Part shown: positions 42,950 through 52,014 of the stretch, one piece after another | How the letters are laid out: every line of letters begins with the position of its first letter | Numbering within the stretch: the first letter of the stretch is position 1 | Assembly (NCBI RefSeq): GCF_004135935.1 | Contig: NZ_CP025086.1 | Span: 1,116,001 to 1,180,000, forward strand | Direction: 5' to 3' | Length of the DNA: 64,000 bases | DNA from: Methylovirgula ligni | GTDB lineage: Bacteria; Pseudomonadota; Alphaproteobacteria; Rhizobiales; Beijerinckiaceae | Program-made: the position numbers and the translations under genes | Notes under the pieces: generated by a model | The model's database searches: none | Told to the model about the DNA's origin: nothing | What the model saw: the letters and a program-made list of their open reading frames with translations, nothing else

Positions 42950-44527
42950 TTAGCGTCCCCCTTCAGGCAAGGACAAAGCCGGCGCGCCGAGCGCGGTCGA
43001 CGGCGGGAATTCGGCGTCCGGGCCGAGCTTGATGTATTTGATCATCAGATAAAGCTCGACGACCGCAAGCACGCTGTAGAAGAGGATGAAGCCGCCGAGA
43101 CTCAGCCAGAGATTGCCCGCCGTCAGGCTCGATGCGGACAAGAACGTCGGCAGAATGCCGTCGATCGTCCACGGCTGGCGTCCGTTCTCCGCTACGAACC
43201 AGCCCAACTCGGCTGCAATCCACGGCAGCGGCAGAATGGCGACCGCGAGCCGCAGGAACCAGTTGTAGGTATCGAGCCGGTGCTTCGCCGAAAGCCAGAA
43301 GGCGAAACCGAAGAAGGCGATGAAGAAGAAGCCAAGGCCCACCATGATGCGGAAGGTCCAGAACAGCGCCGGCACGTTCGGCACGGTGTCCCACGCCGCC
43401 TTAGAAACCTGCTCCGGCGTCGCGTCGGTCACCTTGTCGGTATAGCGCTTGAGAAGCAGGCCATAGCCGAGATCGTTGACATGCGCGTTGAAGGTCGTGC
43501 GGGCCGCCACATCGTCGGGGTGTTTGCGCAATTGGCCGAGCGCGCCATAGGCGACTTCGCCACTGGCGATGCGCGCCTTGTTGGCCTCGACGAGATTCAG
43601 GATGCCCGGAATCTTGTCGCTGAAGGAGCGGGTGCCGATGAGGCCCATCACCCACGGCACTTCGAGCGCGTCATGTGTGGTATGGGTGGCGAGGTCGGGG
43701 AAACCGAAAGCGGTAAAGCTCGCCGGCGCCGCCTCGGTCTGCCACATCGCCTCGATGGCCGCGAGTTTCATCTTTTGATTTTCTGACGCGCTGTAACCGC
43801 TCTCGTCGCCGAGCACCACGACCGACAGAGCCGAGGCAAGGCCGAAGCTTGCGGCCACCGTCATCGAGCGCTTGGCGAAAGCGATATTGCGGCCCTTGAG
43901 TAGGAACCAGGCGCTGATCGCCATCACGAAGATCGAGCCGGTGACATAGCCGGCGCTGACCGTGTGGACGAATTTCGCCTGCGCCACCGGGTTGAACAGA
44001 ACGTCGCTGAAATTGGCGACTTCCATGCGCATCGAGGCGGGATTGAACTTGGCGCCGACGGGATGCTGCATCCAGCCGTTGGCGACGAGAATCCACAGCG
44101 CCGAGAGGTTGGAGCCGAGCGCGACGAGCCAGGTGACGACGAGATGGCCGACCCTGGAGAGCCGGTCCCAGCCGAAGAAGAAGAGACCGATGAAGCTCGC
44201 TTCAAGGAAGAAGGCCATCAGGCCTTCGATCGCCAGCGGCACCCCGAAAATATCGCCGACGTAATGCGAGTAATAGGCCCAGTTCGTGCCGAACTGGAAT
44301 TCCATGGTGATGCCGGTCGCAACGCCCATGGCGAAATTGATGCCGAACAGCAGGCCCCAGTATTTGGTGATGTCGCGCCAGATGGTGCGGCCGGTCATCA
44401 CATACACACTCTCGAAAATCCCGAGCAGGATCGACAGACCGAGGGTGAGCGGGACAAAGAGAAAATGATACAAGGCCGTGAGGCCGAATTGGAGCCGCGA
44501 CAGCTCCACCGTGACATTATCGATCAT
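42950..44527 (-). CDS. cydA: Cytochrome bd ubiquinol oxidase subunit I
   Basis: The 525-residue protein carries the cytochrome bd signature GWFVAENGRQPW. The axial histidine is in TALYHFLFVPLT (His21), and the quinol-loop motif is QNQKMKLAAIEAMW. The quinol loop has the long C-terminal insertion of the E. coli type (LRKHPDDVAARTTFNAH). It is the catalytic subunit binding hemes b558, b595 and d. The operon cydP-cydA-cydB-cydX is transcribed leftward from a promoter region holding a perfect FNR/FixK-type box. Confidence 0.97.
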   Translation of the reverse strand: MIDNVTVELSRLQFGLTALYHFLFVPLTLGLSILLGIFESVYVMTGRTIWRDITKYWGLLFGINFAMGVATGITMEFQFGTNWAYYSHYVGDIFGVPLAIEGLMAFFLEASFIGLFFFGWDRLSRVGHLVVTWLVALGSNLSALWILVANGWMQHPVGAKFNPASMRMEVANFSDVLFNPVAQAKFVHTVSAGYVTGSIFVMAISAWFLLKGRNIAFAKRSMTVAASFGLASALSVVVLGDESGYSASENQKMKLAAIEAMWQTEAAPASFTAFGFPDLATHTTHDALEVPWVMGLIGTRSFSDKIPGILNLVEANKARIASGEVAYGALGQLRKHPDDVAARTTFNAHVNDLGYGLLLKRYTDKVTDATPEQVSKAAWDTVPNVPALFWTFRIMVGLGFFFIAFFGFAFWLSAKHRLDTYNWFLRLAVAILPLPWIAAELGWFVAENGRQPWTIDGILPTFLSASSLTAGNLWLSLGGFILFYSVLAVVELYLMIKYIKLGPDAEFPPSTALGAPALSLPEGGR

Positions 44528-44530
44528 GAC

Positions 44531-44734
44531 TCACCTCTCGGCCGTGCTGGCCATAGTTCTATCGATGAGATGATGCGCGACATCCTGTTGCGTCGGCACC
44601 ATTTGGTGGGCGGAGGAGAAGAAGAGGAAATAAAGCGCCGTGAGGCCGATCACCTTCAGGCACAGGACCGCGACGATCTCACGCCAATAGGTGAAACGGC
44701 CGGAGCGTCGTGGCATTGAGAGTTCAATCGGCAT
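44531..44734 (-). CDS. cydP: Putative small cytochrome bd subunit CydP
   Basis: The 67-residue protein (MPIELSMPRRSGRFTYWREI) has one membrane helix, VAVLCLKVIGLTALYFLFFS, followed by a short soluble tail (HHLIDR). Location directly before cydA, with three bases between the genes, and the R-E-I/V...LKVIGLT.YFLFFS pattern match the CydP-type small protein. ATG 44716 is an alternative start. No clear ribosome binding site distinguishes them. Confidence 0.8.
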   Translation of the reverse strand: MPIELSMPRRSGRFTYWREIVAVLCLKVIGLTALYFLFFSSAHQMVPTQQDVAHHLIDRTMASTAER

Positions 44735-44905
44735 CACGCAACACCGCTGCAAAGAAGATCTGCGAGAATGCCCGCGCAGCCGATATTCGAGAAAGAATGA
44801 AAGCGCGAACAGGATATGCGGGCGAGGTAACACATAGACGTCAGTCCACGTGACGGAAACGTTCTAAAAGCCGCGGGACGTTACTGTGCGTCGCCCCGAA
44901 TCGAA

Positions 44906-44919
44906 TTGATCTTGATCAA
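44906..44919. promoter_or_regulatory. FNR/FixK/Anr-type box upstream of the cyd operon
   Basis: TTGATCTTGATCAA is an exact match to the TTGAT-N4-ATCAA consensus. It lies 172 bases before the cydP start, with no other gene between, and the gene to its right (lrgB) ends toward it. The cyd genes should therefore be induced when oxygen falls. Confidence 0.85.
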
Positions 44920-45021
44920 GCCAGAAATGTTCTGTGAAATCCACGCGCACCCTTGCGGTATCGCAGGATGGGCATGGACAATCTGTCCAAGCTTTCAAAG
45001 GCTTTTTTGGTCAGCCTGTTT

Positions 45022-45741
45022 CTAATGCCAGATGAGCGGCACGAGCGGCAGGATGAGCGCCGTGATGAGGCCGTTGAGGGCGATGCCGAGCGCGGCGAAA
45101 GCGGCGGCGACCCCGTCGAGCCGGGCCGCCTGCGCCGCGGCGACGCCGCTGCCGGCGACTCCCGCAGCAAGGCCATGGGCGCGCCAGTCTGCGACGCGCA
45201 GCCCTTTCAGCATTTTCTCACCGATGATCGCGGCAAGGATGCCGCCGACCATGGCCAGCGCGGCGGTCAGCGCCGGGTTGCCGCCGATCTCGGAAGAGAC
45301 CGCCATGGCGATCGGCGTCGTGATGGATTTCGGCGCCATCGACAAAGCAATGGCGCGGCTGCCGCCGAGCAGGCGGACGATAACGATGCCCGAGAGGATC
45401 GCGGTTACCGCGCCGGCACTGAGGGCCAGACCGATGCTCGCGAGGTTGCGGCGGATATGGTGGAAATTGCGCGCGAGCGGCACCGCCAGCGCCACCGTCG
45501 CGGGGCCGAGCAGGAAGTTGATGAACTGGGCGCCGCTGAAATAGGTCGCATAGGACGTCTGCGTCGCGACGACGATAAAACCGACGGCAATGACCGCGAA
45601 TGCTACAGGATTGGCATAGGGCGCCCCGCCCGCTTTGCGCTGCAGCCAGCAGCCGGCGAGATAGGCGCCGATTGTCAGCACGATCCAGGTGAGCGGCGCC
45701 AGCGCGAGCGGCGTCCAGACGGCTAGGATTTCGCGATACAT
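45022..45741 (-). CDS. lrgB: LrgB/CidB family membrane protein
   Basis: The 239-residue protein has about seven hydrophobic segments and the LrgB signatures NFLLGPATVALAVPLARNF, LAPKSITTPIAMAVSSEIGG (read here as MAPKSITTPIAM) and LAMVGGILAAIIGE. It forms a unit with LrgA (start overlaps the lrgA end by 19 bases). LrgAB proteins are linked to murein-hydrolase control, pyruvate transport or programmed cell death, depending on species; the role here is unknown. Confidence 0.92.
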   Translation of the reverse strand: MYREILAVWTPLALAPLTWIVLTIGAYLAGCWLQRKAGGAPYANPVAFAVIAVGFIVVATQTSYATYFSGAQFINFLLGPATVALAVPLARNFHHIRRNLASIGLALSAGAVTAILSGIVIVRLLGGSRAIALSMAPKSITTPIAMAVSSEIGGNPALTAALAMVGGILAAIIGEKMLKGLRVADWRAHGLAAGVAGSGVAAAQAARLDGVAAAFAALGIALNGLITALILPLVPLIWH

Positions 45742-46142
45742 GGCTTGTCTCCCACCGCGAGTATCCGCGCCTTTTTCGGCGCGGCTTTCCTGCGGATCAG
45801 GTGATGCAACACAAGGCCGGTGACGGCGAGGCTCAACACGGTCGAGCCGATGACGCCGCCGAGGATCGGCAGCCATTGCTGCCGGATCAGGCCGAATTCA
45901 GCGATAATGCCGGCGCCCGCCGGCACGAAGAGCAGGCCAAGATAATTGAGAATGACGCCGGCGGTCTCGTCGAGCGCGCCGGGCGCAGCCGGTGTGGTCT
46001 CGCGCCCGTAACCGCGAAAGATCAGCCAGGCCGCGAGCAGGATCATCCCGACGACCGGGCCGGGAACCGGCAGATGCAGCGCGGCGCGCAGCAATTCGCC
46101 CAAAAGCTCGACACCGAGAAGGGTGAAGACGGCGACCAACAT
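45723..46142 (-). CDS. lrgA: CidA/LrgA family holin-like protein
   Basis: The 139-residue protein starts MLVAVFTLLGVELLGELLRAALHLPVPGPVVGMILL, the LrgA motif being LPVPGPVVGM. A conserved LLFVPAGAGIIAEF block follows, with four membrane helices. It is the first gene of lrgAB and divergent from a LysR gene at 46301. The frame extends to 46211 but family members begin at this Met. Confidence 0.9.
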   Translation of the reverse strand: MLVAVFTLLGVELLGELLRAALHLPVPGPVVGMILLAAWLIFRGYGRETTPAAPGALDETAGVILNYLGLLFVPAGAGIIAEFGLIRQQWLPILGGVIGSTVLSLAVTGLVLHHLIRRKAAPKKARILAVGDKPCIAKS

Positions 46143-46300
46143 GGCGAATCTCCTTCGTTCGCCACTCAAAATGCGCTTCCGCGGCGCAACAGAAAATATC
46201 CGACTTCTCAAATGTCTTTTGCAAAAAAGGGCATAATGCTACCCTGTATGGGTTCATTAACGGATATTAAGGTCCGTTTATTGCGCAAATAGGCAGATAG

Positions 46301-47272
46301 ATGGACGTTTTTGCTGCATTGCGAGCTTTCGTCCGGTCGGTCGATCTCGGCAGTTTCTCCAAGGCGGCGGCCGAACAGGAGCTGAAGGTCTCGACCGTCT
46401 CGCGCTATGTCAGCGCGCTTGAGGCCGATCTCGGGGTCGCGCTTTTCAATCGCTCGACGCGGCGTCTGCATCTCACCGAAGGGGGTGGCGATTTCTATCG
46501 CCGGGCGGTGGCGATCCTCGCCGAGTTCGAGGAAGCACGGCTCGCCATGCACACGCTCAACGCCAGCCCGCGCGGCGTGCTGCGCGTCAATATCCCGAGC
46601 GCCTTCGGCCGCCGCCATATCGTTCCGCATCTGAAGGATTATCGCGATCTCTATCCGCTCGTCCGGCTTGACGTCACCTTGACCGATACGGTCGTGAACC
46701 TGATCGAGACGGGTGCCGATGTCGCGATCCGAATCGGGGCTTTGGAGGATTCAACCCTCGTCGCTCGAAAGCTTGCGCCGCAGCGGCGTATCCCGGTCGC
46801 AAGCCCGACCTATCTCGACCGTCACGGCACGCCGCGCGCGCCGGACGAACTCGCGCGCCACGCCTGTCTCATCCTCGCGCCGCAGCAGGGCGAGACCTGG
46901 TATTATCGCGCCACGCCCGAAGCCGAACTTGAGAGCATTACGGTGAACGGCGATGTGCGCGCCAATGAATCGGAGGCCTTGTTGCAGCTTGCGCGCGATG
47001 GGCTTGGCATTGCGCTGCTGCCGACGTGGATCATGGCCGATGAACTCGGCGCCGGCCTGCTCACGCCGCTGTTGAGCGACTGGCATTGGGCGATTGCCAC
47101 CGGCGCGGAGCGGGCGATCTGGGGCATCTATCCGCCCAAGCGCATCGTCGCGCCGAAAGTACGCACCTTTCTCGCTTTCTTCGCCGCGCGGTTTGGCAAA
47201 CCGCCCTATTGGGAGCGCACGGCGCAGTTGGAAAACACCGCCGACGACGACATCATAATCCCAGATCACTGA
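46301..47272 (+). CDS. LysR family transcriptional regulator
   Basis: The 323-residue protein has an N-terminal winged helix-turn-helix ([55 protein letters not shown]) and a substrate-binding domain. It is divergent from lrgAB, the usual relation of a LysR regulator and its target. The gap has AACGGA-N8-TCCGTT at 46259-46278, a candidate LysR-type dyad. Its 3' end overlaps the convergent DUF1348 gene by 20 bases. Confidence 0.9.
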   Translation: MDVFAALRAFVRSVDLGSFSKAAAEQELKVSTVSRYVSALEADLGVALFNRSTRRLHLTEGGGDFYRRAVAILAEFEEARLAMHTLNASPRGVLRVNIPSAFGRRHIVPHLKDYRDLYPLVRLDVTLTDTVVNLIETGADVAIRIGALEDSTLVARKLAPQRRIPVASPTYLDRHGTPRAPDELARHACLILAPQQGETWYYRATPEAELESITVNGDVRANESEALLQLARDGLGIALLPTWIMADELGAGLLTPLLSDWHWAIATGAERAIWGIYPPKRIVAPKVRTFLAFFAARFGKPPYWERTAQLENTADDDIIIPDH

Positions 47273-47714
47273 GGCTCGGGTGATCGTCGGGGCGACGGCC
47301 CAAAGGCCAGAAGAATTTGCGATCCTGCTCCTTGATCGGCAGATCATTGATCGAGGCGAAGCGGCGCTGCATCAGACCCTCGGCGTCGAATTCCCAATTC
47401 TCATTGCCGTAGGAGCGGAACCATTGGCCCGCATCGTCGTGCCATTCATAGGCGAAGCGCACGGCAATGCGGTTGTCGGTAAAAGCCCAAAGTTCCTTGA
47501 TGAGGCGATAGTCCAGTTCGCGCGCCCATTTGCGCGTCAGGAAGGCGATGATTTCGGCGCGCCCGCGCGGAAACTCGGCGCGATTCCGCCAGATCGAATC
47601 CGGCGTATAGACGCGCGAGACGCGCTCGGGGTCGCGGCTGTTCCAGCCGTCTTCCGCGAGCCGAACTTTGGCGATGGCGGTTTCACGTGTGAAAGGCGGC
47701 ACGAGCGCGGTCAT
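47253..47714 (-). CDS. DUF1348 / NTF2-like protein
   Basis: The 153-residue protein starts [18 protein letters not shown] after the ribosome binding site AGGAG. It follows the DUF1348 pattern: [47 protein letters not shown] and [26 protein letters not shown]. This is a small alpha+beta-barrel fold of unknown substrate. An 18-base perfect palindrome lies 27 bases upstream of the start codon, so expression is probably repressor-controlled. Confidence 0.9.
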   Translation of the reverse strand: MTALVPPFTRETAIAKVRLAEDGWNSRDPERVSRVYTPDSIWRNRAEFPRGRAEIIAFLTRKWARELDYRLIKELWAFTDNRIAVRFAYEWHDDAGQWFRSYGNENWEFDAEGLMQRRFASINDLPIKEQDRKFFWPLGRRPDDHPSLSDLGL

Positions 47715-47740
47715 GAAAGCTCCTGTACTGAGGAGCGCTA

Positions 47741-47758
47741 TTGTACCGATCGGTACAA
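47741..47758. promoter_or_regulatory. Perfect 18-base palindrome (TetR-type operator candidate)
   Basis: TTGTACCGATCGGTACAA is its own reverse complement. It lies 27 bases upstream of the DUF1348 start. The size, the central CCGATCGG and the TGTAC/GTACA arms resemble TetR-family operators. No TetR gene is adjacent; the TetR at 56256 is 8.5 kb away. Confidence 0.7.
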
Positions 47759-47960
47759 ACGTGTCAAGGTGGTTCTGATGTTGGCGAATCATCACAACCG
47801 CGGCGCTTGCTCGCGCGATAAAAATATCGTCATGACGCGTGGCTCGATTTCCTCGGGAAATGGCATTAAAGCCGAAGAACGGTTTGGCTTTTTGACACGC
47901 GCCTGACATGTGCGCGTCGCCAAGCTGCAACGTCACGCCATCCAGATATAAGGGGGTCCC

Positions 47961-48350
47961 GTGCCGCTTATCCGTATCGACGCCATCGCCGGGCGCACAG
48001 AAGACGAGATCAAGACGCTGCTCGATTCCGCGCATCGCGCCATGCTTGCCGCGTTCAAGGTGCCGGAGCGCGACCGCTATCAGGTCTATACGGAGCACCT
48101 GGCCAGCCATCTCATCGCGCAGGATACCGGCCTCGACATTCCCCGCACGCAAAAATTCGTGCTCGTTACGGTGACGACGCGGCCGCGCTCGCGGGCCGAG
48201 AAAGAAGCCTTCTACAAATTGCTCTGTCAGGAGCTTTGGGAGCACTGCGCCATCGCGACCTCCGATGTGATGATCTCGCTCGTGCAGAACACGGATGAGG
48301 ATTGGTCGTTCGGCAACGGCCGGGCGCAATTCCTGACCGGGGAACTCTAG
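47961..48350 (+). CDS. Tautomerase family protein
   Basis: The 129-residue protein starts at GTG 47961, so the second residue is proline ([21 protein letters not shown]), the N-terminal nucleophile after removal of Met. The pattern [26 protein letters not shown] and [25 protein letters not shown] match the longer tautomerase_2 family. It may act on small keto-enol or dehalogenation substrates; none can be named. Confidence 0.9.
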   Translation: MPLIRIDAIAGRTEDEIKTLLDSAHRAMLAAFKVPERDRYQVYTEHLASHLIAQDTGLDIPRTQKFVLVTVTTRPRSRAEKEAFYKLLCQELWEHCAIATSDVMISLVQNTDEDWSFGNGRAQFLTGEL

Positions 48351-48353
48351 ATA

Positions 48354-48376
48354 ATCGATCTGCAAATCAGATCGAT
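48354..48376. terminator. Nine-base hairpin after tautomerase gene
   Basis: ATCGATCTG and CAGATCGAT pair perfectly around CAAAT, three bases after the tautomerase stop. There is no T tract. It may be a weak terminator or a regulatory dyad for yeiH, which starts 67 bases later. Confidence 0.45.
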
Positions 48377-48443
48377 ACGAATGAAATAATGAATTATATT
48401 TATCTGTCAGCTTAGGCGACATTCGGCTCCCAAGAGGAGCCAG

Positions 48444-49490
48444 ATGATGACGAGCACGACCCCGGATTTAGATGCGCCCCTGTCCCGGCGGCATGCGCCG
48501 ACGGGCCGTGTTCGCCTCACGGTTCTTCCGGGTCTGCTTCTTACCGCGACGATCGCAGCGACGGCCTTTGCCTTGCACAATCTGCCCGGAGTTGCGGCGT
48601 TCAGCCCGATGATTCTGGCGATCCTCATCGGCATCGCCTTCCACAATCTCGTCGGCACACCGGCCCGGGCGAAAGCGGGCGTCACCTTCTCGTTGCGGCG
48701 GATTCTCCGCCTCGCCATTATTCTGCTCGGCCTTCAATTGACGGTCGCGCAGGTTGCGGACGTGGGTGCGAAGGGCGTCAGCGTGATCATCCTCACGCTC
48801 CTTGCCACATTCGTCTTCACCAAATGGCTCGGCGGGATTCTTGGCGTTGATCGGAAGCTGGCGGAACTCATCGCCGCCGGCACGTCGATTTGCGGTGCCT
48901 CCGCGGTGATCGCCACCAATACGGTGACCAACGCGCGTGACGAGGATGTGGCTTATGCTGTCGCCTGTGTAACCGTCTTCGGCTCGATCGCCATGTTCGT
49001 CTATCCGCTCCTGCCCGGCCTGTTGCGGCTTTCGCCGCACGCCTATGGCCTGTGGGCCGGCGCCTCGATCCATGAGATCGCGCAGGTCGTCGCGGCGGCG
49101 TTCCAGGATGGCAAGGCAGCTGGCGAATTCGGCACGATTGCCAAGCTCTCCCGCGTCATGATGCTGGCTCCGGTGATCATCGGCCTCGGTTTCCTGACGC
49201 GCCTGCGCGCAGGACAGGCGCACCACCGCGCCGCCGCGCCGATCCCCTGGTTCGTGCTCGGTTTTGTGGCGCTCGTCGGCCTCAACAGCCTCATAGCCAT
49301 GCCCGCGCCGCTCAAGTCCGATATCGCGATGCTGACAACGTTTCTGTTGTCGATGGCTTTGGCCGCCATGGGGCTCGAGACCGACATTCGCAAGCTGCGC
49401 GCCGAGGGGCTGCGTCCCCTGCTCCTCGGACTCGGCTCGTTCCTCTTCATCGCCACTTTCAGCTTGGCTTTGGTGAAGATGACGACATGA
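48444..49490 (+). CDS. yeiH: YeiH family putative sulfate exporter
   Basis: The 348-residue membrane protein has about nine or ten hydrophobic helices. The Cons_hypoth698 pattern includes [31 protein letters not shown] and [18 protein letters not shown]. The start follows AAGAGGAGCCAG. It is followed eight bases later by a LysR gene, the common yeiH-yeiE-like pairing. Transport of sulfite or sulfate has been proposed for the family but not firmly shown. Confidence 0.92.
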   Translation: MMTSTTPDLDAPLSRRHAPTGRVRLTVLPGLLLTATIAATAFALHNLPGVAAFSPMILAILIGIAFHNLVGTPARAKAGVTFSLRRILRLAIILLGLQLTVAQVADVGAKGVSVIILTLLATFVFTKWLGGILGVDRKLAELIAAGTSICGASAVIATNTVTNARDEDVAYAVACVTVFGSIAMFVYPLLPGLLRLSPHAYGLWAGASIHEIAQVVAAAFQDGKAAGEFGTIAKLSRVMMLAPVIIGLGFLTRLRAGQAHHRAAAPIPWFVLGFVALVGLNSLIAMPAPLKSDIAMLTTFLLSMALAAMGLETDIRKLRAEGLRPLLLGLGSFLFIATFSLALVKMTT

Positions 49491-49497
49491 TGCGCGG

Positions 49498-50391
49498 ATG
49501 ACCCTGGAGCAGCTTCGCATCTTCGTTGCGGCAGCCGAACGCGAACATGTGACGCAGGCGGCGCGAGATCTCAATTTGACGCAATCCGCCGTCAGCGCCG
49601 CGATCCATGCGCTCGAAGCACGCTATGCGGTCAAATTGTTCGATCGTGTCGGTCGCCGGATCGCGCTGACTCAGACCGGGAATGTGTTTTTGAAGGAGGC
49701 GCGCGGCGTGCTTTTGCGCGCGGCGGATGCCGAAGCGGCACTTGCCGATCTCGCTGGGCTGAAGAGCGGCAGCCTTTCAATCGCTGCGAGCCAGACCATC
49801 GGCAATTATTGGCTGCCGCCGCTCGCCTTGAAATTTCGTGCGGCCTATCCCGGCATTGCGCTCAACATCCGGATCAGCACCACACCCCTCGTGGCCGATC
49901 TGGTGCGCGAGGGTCTTGTCGACCTCGGCCTCGTCGAGGCAGAGGTCGATGATCCCGCCTTGAGCGCGATGCCGATGCCCGGCGACGAACTGGTTGTCGT
50001 CGTGAGTTCGGCGCTGGCGCTGCCGGCGAAGGCCAAGCCGGAAGCGTTGCTCAAAAATCTGCCCTGGGTGCTGCGCGAAAAGGGATCGGCGACGCGGGCG
50101 ATGTTCGAGCGGGCGCTGAAGGGCCTCGGCCTCGCGGCCAGGGAGCTCAATATCGTGCTCGAATTGCCGTCGAACGAGGCGGTGCGCACGGCGGTCGTCA
50201 CGGGCGCTGGCGCGGCAGCCTTGTCGCGCCTCGTCGTCGCCGACACGCTGGTTTGCGGCGCATTGAAACAGCTCGACGTCGCTTTGCCGAAACGACGTTT
50301 CTTTGCGTTGAAACATCGCGAGCGCGAGGCCACGCGCGCCGCTCAGGCGTTCTTCGCTTTGCTCAAAGATAATGCAACGCGCAAGCCTTGA
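49498..50391 (+). CDS. LysR family regulator (YeiE-like)
   Basis: The 297-residue protein starts MTLEQLRIFVAAAEREHVTQAARDLNLTQSAVSAAIHALEARYAVKLFDRVGRRIALT, the helix-turn-helix. The effector domain follows, with GSLSIAASQTIGNYWLPP. It sits just behind yeiH on the same strand, so it is likely co-transcribed and could sense sulfite or a related ion as YeiE does. That function is inferred from context. Confidence 0.9.
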   Translation: MTLEQLRIFVAAAEREHVTQAARDLNLTQSAVSAAIHALEARYAVKLFDRVGRRIALTQTGNVFLKEARGVLLRAADAEAALADLAGLKSGSLSIAASQTIGNYWLPPLALKFRAAYPGIALNIRISTTPLVADLVREGLVDLGLVEAEVDDPALSAMPMPGDELVVVVSSALALPAKAKPEALLKNLPWVLREKGSATRAMFERALKGLGLAARELNIVLELPSNEAVRTAVVTGAGAAALSRLVVADTLVCGALKQLDVALPKRRFFALKHREREATRAAQAFFALLKDNATRKP

Positions 50392-50489
50392 AGCGCTACC
50401 GTGGCCGGGCTATAGGCTCGGCGGCTTTGCGGGCCATCGTCTGATTTCTTCCTTCCCCTTCGGCCCGGGCCAGATCGCGGGAGATTCGA

Positions 50490-50753
50490 ATGCTCAAAAG
50501 AGTTTTGGCGCTTTCGATAGTTGCCGGTTTTGCGTTGGTCGCGTCTCAGGTTGAAGCCCTGCCCTTGTCGTCGCTTGATGGCGCTTCGGCGCCGCACGTC
50601 ACGCTCGTTTATGGCGGCTGCGGGGCTTATGGTCATCGCGGACCCTATGGCCATTGCCGCGCGGGCGGTCAGGCGGGCGGCTATTGGCGCGGTCGTCCGT
50701 GTCCTCCCGGCTGGCATCTCGGCGGTGGCGGACGGCATTGCTGGCGCAACTGA
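50490..50753 (+). CDS. GCG_CRPN-type small secreted protein
   Basis: The 87-residue protein has a signal peptide (MLKRVLALSIVAGFALVASQVEA), then VYGGCGAYGHRGPYGHCRAGGQ and a C-terminal RPCPPGWHLGGGGRHCWRN. This is the prefix and repeat pattern of GCG_CRPN proteins, small Gly- and Cys-rich exported proteins of Hyphomicrobiales. Function is unknown. The presence supports the taxonomic assignment. Confidence 0.88.
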   Translation: MLKRVLALSIVAGFALVASQVEALPLSSLDGASAPHVTLVYGGCGAYGHRGPYGHCRAGGQAGGYWRGRPCPPGWHLGGGGRHCWRN

Positions 50754-50851
50754 TGAAGATGCGGATAGCGTCTTAGCGTCTGCCAGACAATCATCGGTGG
50801 GCGCCGGAAAAGTTCCGGCGCCCTTAATCGTATGCAGAGCGAGCCTCGCTT

Positions 50852-51550
50852 ATGAAAACCGCTGTCGCCATCCGGCACGTTTATTTCGAAGATCTCGGCA
50901 CGCTCGCGCCGTTATTGCGGAGTGCCGGCTACAGTGTGACCTATGTCGATGTCGATAATAGCGCTCTCGCGGCGCTGGATCCGCTGGCGGCGGATCTCGT
51001 CGTCGTTCTGGGCGGTCCGCTCGGTGTCTATCAGACGGACGAATATCCCTTTCTTCTCGACGAGATTCGCCTGCTTGAAGCGCGGCTTGCGGCCAACCGG
51101 CCGACGCTCGGCATCTGCCTCGGTTCGCAACTGATTGCGGCGGCATTGGGCGCCAAGGTCGCCCCGTCCGGCCATAGCGAGATCGGCTTCTCGCGCCTTG
51201 CGCTGAACGCGGCCGGGGCCGAAAGCCCGTTGCGGCATCTCGCCGATGTCGACGTGCTGCACTGGCATGGCGACACATTCGCGATTCCCGATGGCGGGAC
51301 GCTGCTAGCCTCGACACCGCTGTGCGCGCATCAGGCATTTTCGCGCGGTCCCAATGTTCTCGCCCTGCAATTCCATCCCGAGCCGGATGCGGCGGACCTG
51401 GAGCGCTGGCTTATCGGCTATGCCGGCGATCTCGCCGGCGCCAAACTCGATCCGCGGGCGTTCCGCAAGGCGGCGGCGCGCCATTGCCCGCCGCTGCGGA
51501 GCGCGACGGCGGAGTTGCTGACCGAATGGCTCGCCGGCCTGAAACTTTGA
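50852..51550 (+). CDS. Class I glutamine amidotransferase (GMP synthase-like)
   Basis: The 232-residue protein has the nucleophile elbow TLGICLGSQ with Cys89 and the His-Glu pair in LQFHPEPD, a complete class I glutaminase triad. The length corresponds to the free-standing glutamine amidotransferase family related to GuaA, often of unknown acceptor. It stands alone between the GCG_CRPN and DUF6496 genes. Confidence 0.9.
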   Translation: MKTAVAIRHVYFEDLGTLAPLLRSAGYSVTYVDVDNSALAALDPLAADLVVVLGGPLGVYQTDEYPFLLDEIRLLEARLAANRPTLGICLGSQLIAAALGAKVAPSGHSEIGFSRLALNAAGAESPLRHLADVDVLHWHGDTFAIPDGGTLLASTPLCAHQAFSRGPNVLALQFHPEPDAADLERWLIGYAGDLAGAKLDPRAFRKAAARHCPPLRSATAELLTEWLAGLKL

Positions 51551-51619
51551 GATGTGCCGTGGATCGCGTCCGGGCTCTCGTGCGTTGATAGCGGTCGCAG
51601 CGCGAATGGGAGAAGGCCA

Positions 51620-51877
51620 ATGGCGCAACACGAGAGCAAGGCCCAGAAAAACACCGTCGGCCGTGTCATGCACGAATACAAGCACGGCGAACTGGAATCG
51701 AGCCGCGGCGGCAAGGTGAAGAGCCGCAAACAGGCGGTCGCCATCGCCCTGAGCGAGGCGGGCGCCTCGAAATCCGAAAGCCCGCAGAAAAACCGCGAGC
51801 ATCTCCACAAGACCAAGGAAAAGGAACGCCACGGCCAGACGGCCCAGGCGCAGAAGGAAGGCCGTCTAAAGCATTAG
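51620..51877 (+). CDS. DUF6496 small basic protein
   Basis: The 85-residue protein starts MAQHESKAQKNTVGRVMHEYKHGELESSRGGKVKSRKQAVAIALSEAGASK, the DUF6496 pattern, and continues as a highly charged lysine-rich tail (NREHLHKTKEKERHGQ). The AGAAGG context supports ATG 51620 over an upstream start. It is probably nucleic-acid binding or stress-related; there is no firm function. Confidence 0.85.
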   Translation: MAQHESKAQKNTVGRVMHEYKHGELESSRGGKVKSRKQAVAIALSEAGASKSESPQKNREHLHKTKEKERHGQTAQAQKEGRLKH

Positions 51878-52014
51878 GCGGCGCCTCGGAGCGCTTGATC
51901 GTGGAGGTTCGAGCGCCGCCTGTGCAGCGGCGGCGCTCGCGGGTCGACAGAGGTGGACAAAGACCCCACATTGGGGTCAATGATTCGTCTTTCGTTCCCC
52001 GGAGAGAAGCGGGA

